Made by a program: the position numbers and the translations under genes. Below, piece by piece: positions 58,407 to 64,000 of a stretch of 64,000 nucleotides of DNA. The notes beneath the pieces were generated by a model. It was given only the letters and a program-made list of their open reading frames with translations, was not told where the DNA came from and ran no database searches. The first letter of the stretch is position 1. The number at the start of each line of letters is the position of its first letter. This DNA is from Pezizomycotina sp. ARF18 (lineage: Eukaryota > Ascomycota): positions 186,001-250,000 of the forward strand of contig AZLU01000021.1 in assembly GCA_002224055.1 (NCBI GenBank). The letters are read 5' to 3'.

Positions 58407-59620
58407 TTAGTACCCTCTATCGTTGTACTTAGAACGTTTCGAATCAACACTCAGCCTTAACTTGTCGTCGTTGTCGTCCGAATCGTCGAGGCAGATGACA
58501 ATCCTTTTCTTCGGTTTGGGCGTTCCCGCGCTAGCCTTTTCGTCATTCCTGCGCCTAGAGTTTGATCGCACGCGTTTCCTTTCCTCTTCCGGATCGTAAT
58601 CGTCCTCCGTGGAATCATCATCGATGATAATGTATTCCTCGTCCAAGGGCTTTGCCTTCTGGCGTTTCATGGGTGACTCCTTCCTCGATTGCGTATGAAA
58701 ATCGCCTTCCGCCGCCCAATAAGCTTCAGGACCCAACGAAGCTATCATCACGCGGGTTTCTTTTCAACCTCATCCGCCGCCTTCTCCGCCGTATCAACTT
58801 CTTGCCTCTCCTTCACCCTTTTTCTCCCTTTTCCTTCATAACCGCAATCTCCTCCTGCGAGAAAAAATCAGCAGGCGTGCACACCGACACTATCATTCCG
58901 GACTCATTCTTCGAATACAATTCAAGATTCGTAAACAGGTCTGGTTTAGCCGAGGAGGGAACAAGCGCATGACCCCTGATCAGCTTCTCCAGTACGATCC
59001 CGGCAGCTTCCTTATCATAAATATTCTCAATGTACACGCAGACAAGGTACCTCGGGTCCCCATCTGTAGTCGCGACCTTGATCTCATAAACGGGTGCGTC
59101 CCTCAGCGGCCACGTAGGAGTGATATGGCGAGGCTGCGGAAGATGCAATGGACGTGTTCTTTACTGAAGTAGAAGCACCATTTGCCGGACGTGGCGTTGT
59201 AGGAGTGAGCGATGAGCTCGAGCCTTTCCTTGGTTTTAGAGTAGAGTTTCTCCCTGCGAGACTTCTTGGAGAACGGGCGGTCGCTGAACGGCGCACGGGA
59301 ATGCTGTCATCATAGTCGATCTGCTTCACGCCGTCGATGCATTCTTTCAGGCGGCCCGGCCGGCACGGGTTGCGGCTGCTTTCTCCTCGGGTGTAGACTT
59401 TGGTGATTAGTTCTTCCCGCGAACGCTGATGAGGAATGACTATGTTGAGTAGCAGACGCAAAGATCTTAAAAGACGAGGATGACCATCACGAGACGCTGC
59501 TTTTGACATACTGCACCGTATCCAGTCTCCCTCCATCCTCGTCGTGCAAGTTGGAACATGAGAATCGAGGTACTGCTCTAGGGCCTTCAACTGAGCTTCG
59601 CCGGTTGAAGGGTCGATGAT
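58407..59620 (-). CDS. UPF0696/DUF1917-like protein with acidic-basic C-terminal tail
   Basis: The N-terminal part reads REIIIDPSTGEAQLKALEQY then LDSHVPTC (start probably a little upstream of 59590, not fixed). Then come KVYTRGESSRNPCRPGRLKE, QIDYDDSIPVRR, and ELIAHSYNATSGKWCFYFSK, where SGKW is the hallmark I recall for the UPF0696/C11orf68 family. Then VYEIKVATTDGDPRYLVCVY, IENIYDKEAAGIVLEKLIRG and KPDLFTNLELYSKNESGMIV, which match the family's VCVY..D..D and KPD.YT....Y..N blocks. A Ser/Asp/Glu- and Lys/Arg-rich tail (DEEYIIIDDDSTEDDYDPEE) with a basic stretch suggests a nuclear protein. Stop 58407. Several frame changes. Molecular function is unknown in the family, which has been compared with eIF4E-like folds. 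Confidence 0.6.
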
Positions 59621-60365
59621 GATCTCTCTTAACGATGATGATTTCAGAGTAATTAATATTTGATAAGTAGTTGTTGGGATACTTGCCGAAAGGTGAGAAT
59701 GATGTCAAGTTCAAAAATAATTATCGATAAACAACAATTTTACAAAAAAATGTAGGAACACTATTACCATACATCATGTATATGCCTTATTGTATATAAA
59801 TAGGGGAGCTTTCCCCCCATCATCTCTATCAATTAACCTAAGATCAATCCCTCTTCACGGTGTTCCAACAAAAAAAAAAAGAAAGAAAAAAAAAAGGATT
59901 TGGCTACATCACATAGAATTTCTGATAGGATACACTTCTGAGTTGTATTCAAACCACCAGCGCCATTTACAAGTTATAAAACCTATGAAGTATAAGCGCG
60001 ATATATGAGTGATCTGTGAAGGAATCAGTATAGCACATGTTAAAGTCATGATGGCGAAGTAATTGATCCTTAGGGTTGATATGACGGTGATAATACCGCG
60101 ATACATACATTCCTTGATATAGCTATATTTATAAAGAGTATAAATATGCCATTCAAGTTAGAATGGATCGTTGAATCGCGAATGTGGATGTTCCTCAGTA
60201 CGATTGACAATCATTGCGACTGTGATTTGAAAACCAGATTCATGTAAAATTGATTCCTCTATGGGAAGACGCTTGCATTAAACCAGAAAAGCATTTAAGG
60301 TACATATACAAATTTACATCGCTCCCCAAACTCCTGCATTACCGCCTCACTCAGGTCAACAGTAT
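59621..60365. other. AT-rich intergenic region
   Basis: 745 bases between two minus-strand genes. It holds an A/G-rich run near 59868-59897 and otherwise AT-rich DNA. The UPF0696-like gene's promoter and true start should be in its left part. Confidence 0.45.
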
Positions 60366-61077
60366 TTACTGCTGTACCGGCGGTGGTTGCGTAGGATAGT
60401 TCATGCCGCCATCCTGCTTCGGTTCGTTCTGCACAATGTCCCGGTGAACACCATCAGAAGACGCCCCTCCATCTTCGAGAAGCCTGTGCGAGGCCTCTTT
60501 ATCCTGCTGTATGATATCGCAGCAGCCGCAGCACATTATCTTCGCGCAGTCCAGGACGCAGTCGCCCTGGAGGTTCCAGCGGTCCTGGATCTCGCGGCGC
60601 TGGATCATCTGCGTACCCAGTGCAGGCAGAAGCAGCCGGCGGCCCAGAAACCGAGACACTGAAGTTGGAGAAATGGCATGTTAGCATATATATGACATTG
60701 AGATTAGGGGAGAGTTGGAAGAGTATGTGGACGTACCGTAGTATTGACCGGATTCCAGTCCGAAGGTTTGGTTTCGACGGAGGCGGTGGTGCGTCTTACC
60801 GAAGACGACGCACGGGCAGCACCAACCCATCAGACCTATGAGACGATATAGCATGTTAGCATCTTGCTAATGTTTTCCGATTTTTGTAGATCTAGTTTGA
60901 AAGGGGGCGTGCTTACAGGTATCAATGGGATTAAAGCACCGAAGAACTCCGAGTACCACGGCCTCGCGCCGGCTCCTGTGGCCCGGTGACCTTCTCGGGC
61001 TTTGCGACGACCTCGCGAACACGGTCCATCCACTCGGTGACATCGTCGGACTTTACTACTGGCTGTTGTTGAGCCAT
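60366..61077 (-). CDS. PLAC8-domain cysteine-rich protein
   Basis: PLAC8 proteins are small membrane-associated Cys-rich proteins; plant and fungal relatives affect metal or ion handling. The start MAQQQPVVKSDDVTEWMDRV is at 61077, followed by a Lys/Glu region and RPWYSEFFGC with a frame change. After an intron, GWCCPCVVFGKTHHRLRRNQ shows the CCPC..FG core; another intron follows GLESGQYYG. The last exon has CLGF, then IQRREIQDRWNLQGDCVLDC and AKIMCCGCCDIIQQDKEAS, the R..IR...gi.G....D....CCC..C...Q...E ending typical of PLAC8. The tail is NYPTQPPPVQQ, stop 60366. About 185 residues, normal size. The hydrophobic Cys-rich middle probably lies in or at a membrane. Confidence 0.85.
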
Positions 61078-63463
61078 TTTGGTTCGTTGTATATAGATAT
61101 GAAAGAGCGACTAGCGAAAAAGGGTATAAGAGGTGTATAATAAACGATCGACTAGAAGGCGAAGCCTATCTCGTTTATAGGATAAACTTTTAAGTTTAAA
61201 GGAACACGAAGAAAAAAATGGCGAACGGGCTTAGGGAGAAATCAAGATCCGAGCGGACTGGGGGCGTTCGGGGAATATATAAACAACGAATATAGGTGTA
61301 ACGATTCCAATTTCCAACGAACGAAGTTATGTGGGGGAATCTGAGCGATTAAGTGGAACAAGCGCGAGTACATGAAAGGGAATAGGGGCGAGACTCGAGT
61401 CAACGTGCATGTGCCTTACTATAAGAGTTTAATCTTAACTCTACATCTTTTTTGCCGGACTTTGCTCCTTCTTCTCGGTACTAGGAAGTGATAGGAGTCA
61501 CGATATTGGTGAACAAAGCTTGTGATTTGTTTGAAGTTTGAAGACTGAGAGGTGTGAGCGGAAGAAAAATCGAACGACAAGGGTCTTGGAGGGTCAGCCT
61601 CGAACGAAATTTGCCCGGCAGTGTGCCCGTATCGTACTAGTGTTGTCACAAATAGACTGCTGGCTTCATAACAAGCTCTTCATTGGGGAAAAGAACTCTC
61701 CACTTTCAAACTTCTTCATAAGATTGGGATGAATCTATTTTGGGTGCTTCACGTCGTTGTTGTTCGCCGTTTTGTCGTGGTGGCGCTTGCTTCGCCTACC
61801 GGTGCAAAAAGGATTTCGTTTTCTTGAGGATATTGATGCTGGGCGATTCGGCGGTGTGATGACCCTCACGATAAAGCCAGTAATAGCAAATGTTTTCTTG
61901 AATCCAAGAGTCCACGTGTCTGCGTTTCAGCATTGTGTTACTGCTGCTAATTTTTCCCGCGGGCCAATGGCCTGACTCGCGATAACAGATGTCTGGGATG
62001 TCAACTTTTAATCCTTTCGCATCCTAAACAATACAATTGCGTCTCGTTTCGTCTATATTTGTCAACCTGAAGAGAAGAAGTCAGGGGTGTGTGCTGGATA
62101 TTAGCACGTAATAGCTTAACTCATTTCCCTTAAGACCATTAGACTCTATACGATCGGTAAAGAGAATCGAATATGGATCAAGCTCGAGGCTCGCCAAGAT
62201 AGCTTATTTCGTTATAAAATGGTCGTGATTCGTCCTGATAAGCGAAAAAAACGCCCAGGACTTATTTAAAATGGAAAATAAACCCCTAAAGGATTAGTTG
62301 TTGCATCGTAACGGTCCGGCACAATCCGAGGGAATAAGGCCTGATGAGTGACTATTTTCGTGAGGCTTTCCCCCCTTTTCAGGAAGTTGTACAAGGGCTG
62401 CTGCGAGGGATATAGCCGTGGTAAATGAGAAGGGATTGAAGAACTGTGCTTCAGACACAGTCCGAGCCTTCGAGAAGTAGGCTATCCGTCAATGGCTGTT
62501 TTGAAAAACGATATCTCCATGATAGGAAAAAGGGAAGAATCGCATGCTGCGAAGCAGAGCTCTGAGGTTGCCGAATAGGACATCGTAATTCGTAAGCCAA
62601 ATATTGCCCACCAATTGGCCTTGGCTATAGGCTGCTGGGCGCCATCTCTGCAAGGAACAGCAAGGGTTTAGGGCTGGTGGTAAAAAACGTGGCATTCGCG
62701 GGAAAAAGCCTTTCGAGCCGCCGTGTTGTTTAGGACTCTCATTCCGGCTAACAACGCGGTTGAGAAAGCTTTTAGCTCTCCTCTTCTAAGAAGATGCTTA
62801 CTATGGCGTATAGAAACATTTCACGCAGGTTCTTCGCTGTGCTGACAATCTTGAAGGCTGATTATTGCGCTGATTGGATCTTTGACGAAAAGTTTCGGTG
62901 ATCTTTGGCTCGACATGACTTTGACCTGCTAGCGCTTGCACTGTTTTAAAAAGTAGCTGATGAGGGAAGAAACTGGTGGAGCTACTGTTCTCAAAGCCAG
63001 ATAGAGCCTGCTTCATCGCCGGTCCCGAGATAGGCGGAGATGGTTAGTATTCGCGCGGTCGCAGCGCCGGCCTCATGGTTGAGAAAAAGACCAAGTCTTT
63101 CCCAAGCTTAGGACTGCGCCGTATTCCTTATCTTCGCTGACTCTTGCCTCAACTTCTGAAAGACGGCCACAGCTCTCTGCGATGCGATGATGGCGAGATG
63201 CTGGCGAAATGACGGCGACGACGGCGACGATGGCGATGATGATGGATAACGTCAAGATGAGTTGTAGGTAAATAATTTTCACCTTTTTATTTTTATATAT
63301 CCTATTTTATTTGTTATTTTATCATTTATTTATTTATTTAATTTTCTTAAAGAATACATTTGATAAGCAACCTCACCAACTTCCTCATCACCTTCTACTA
63401 TAATAATACTCATTAATCGACTGCATTCCCCAATCTTCTAAAGTCGTTAAAACTAATAACGAA
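61078..63463. other. Intergenic region
   Basis: 2.4 kb without a supported gene. Short frames carry no motif. A GACGGCGA/GATGGCGA-type triplet-rich patch lies near 63180-63245, and TTTATTTA-type repeats near 63290-63345. Confidence 0.5.
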
Positions 63464-64000
63464 ATGGCAGATAAAAAAATGACTAAAGTCCTCATTATCC
63501 TCGTCAGTGCAGACGAGATGGAGGATCACCTCTGGGACTCTATGTGCGGCGAGTTTCGCGACAGCATTACTAGCAAGTAGACTACCAAGACCGTTACGAC
63601 CTGCGAAGCCGCCACCGAAGCCCTCGGCGACATCGGCAGCCTTCCTCACATCGTCCTCGTCGTTGCTGCGAGTATCTTCCAGAAGGGAAAGACGAGCACG
63701 GGCTTTCGCCTCCACCAGCTCCTCGCGTCGTACACGAAGAAAGGCGGTACCGTCGTCTTTTGCGGCATGGTCCCCAACTTCCTCCGCCCGAACCAGGTTC
63801 AAACTATTGTCGGAAGGCCTACGATCTCCCGTGGACCAATGGCGACTACGTCAGGTGCAACCACAGCCTAAACACGTCTATGAAGTCTGCATTTGGAGCT
63901 GACGCCTTCGGTAAACTGCCGAAGAAGTATTCCCGAAGGCTTTTTTCCTCGACAAAGTCCATCCGAACTCAATGCTTTATACCTCGGAGAATCATCCCGG
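63464..64000 (+). CDS. Uncharacterised fungal protein, partial at window edge
   Basis: Cut by the right edge. It starts MADKKMTKVLIILVSADEME at 63464 and continues DHLWDSMCGEFRDSITSK, then EALGDIGSLPHIVLVVAASI, FHQLLASYTKKGGTVVFCGM, VPNFLRPNQVQTIV, and (in a shifted frame) GDYVRCNHSLNTSMKSAFGA then DAFGKLPKKYS, DKVHPNSMLYTSENHPG at the very end. Alternating beta-strand/helix segments (VLIILVS, PHIVLVV, GGTVVFCG) suggest a Rossmann-like or amidotransferase-like fold. I recall similar fungal proteins but no function. A stop near 63578 and later frame changes are probably the same base-loss errors as elsewhere. Confidence 0.6.

Noticed and set aside
1-64000. tRNA, rRNA, CRISPR, LTR or other virus-like elements
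   Set aside because: I looked for cloverleaf-like boxes, regularly spaced repeats, long direct terminal repeats and reverse transcriptase, integrase or capsid motifs and saw none. A dedicated search could still find a tRNA I missed.

Overview
This window looks like nuclear DNA of a filamentous ascomycete (Pezizomycotina). The genes carry short introns of about 50-105 nt with GT...AG ends and CTAA(T/C)-type branch sites. The proteins belong to fungus-restricted or fungus-expanded families: Zn2Cys6 regulators, SAT4/Pth11-like membrane proteins, DAL5-type transporters, LaeA-like methyltransferases and histidine acid phosphatases. Non-coding DNA is A/T-rich with many long A or T runs. I could not assign a species. 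No rRNA, tRNA, CRISPR, LTR element or virus-like gene was seen.

Layout. 1-7 kb: a secreted Cys-rich tandem-repeat protein, then AT-rich spacer. 7-9 kb: a SAT4-family membrane protein (-). 12-14 kb: a secreted histidine acid phosphatase (+). 14-28 kb: a candidate sugar/polyol catabolic block made of a dihydroxyacetone/erythrulose-type kinase (-), a RpiB-family sugar-phosphate isomerase (-), a divergent Zn2Cys6 regulator (+), a MITE, a repeat-motif protein of unknown role (+), an F-box-like protein (-), a DAL5-type MFS transporter (-) and an SDR oxidoreductase (+). 30-34 kb: a second SAT4-like protein and a 2OG-Fe(II) oxygenase. 35 kb: a secreted protein with two six-Cys knottin-like units. 36-38.5 kb: a P-loop ATPase. 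39-40 kb: a class II ketose-bisphosphate aldolase (-). 41.8-44.4 kb: a secreted GH24 lysozyme (+) convergent with a Ser/Thr-rich, probably GPI-anchored Cys-rich protein (-). 46-48 kb: a cytochrome P450 (-). 49.8-51.9 kb: a LaeA-like methyltransferase (+). 56-57 kb: a third SAT4-like protein. 58.4-59.6 kb: a protein with UPF0696/DUF1917-like features (-). 60.4-61.1 kb: a PLAC8 protein (-). At the right edge is a partial uncharacterised fungal gene.

Working together: kinase, isomerase, regulator, transporter and dehydrogenase could take up a polyol, oxidise it to a ketose, phosphorylate it and isomerise the phosphate, as in known fungal and bacterial erythritol pathways. A perfect CGG-N6-CCG palindrome lies in the promoter shared by the isomerase and the regulator, which suggests autoregulation. 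The secreted phosphatase, lysozyme, Cys-rich proteins and several SAT4-like proteins fit a fungus that interacts with hosts or microbes.

A caveat dominates the gene models. Almost every conserved gene changes frame several times, usually where one base is missing from a short homopolymer, while motifs on both sides stay intact. I read this as uncorrected sequencing or assembly error rather than mass pseudogenisation. CDS limits below are therefore gene spans, not single open frames.
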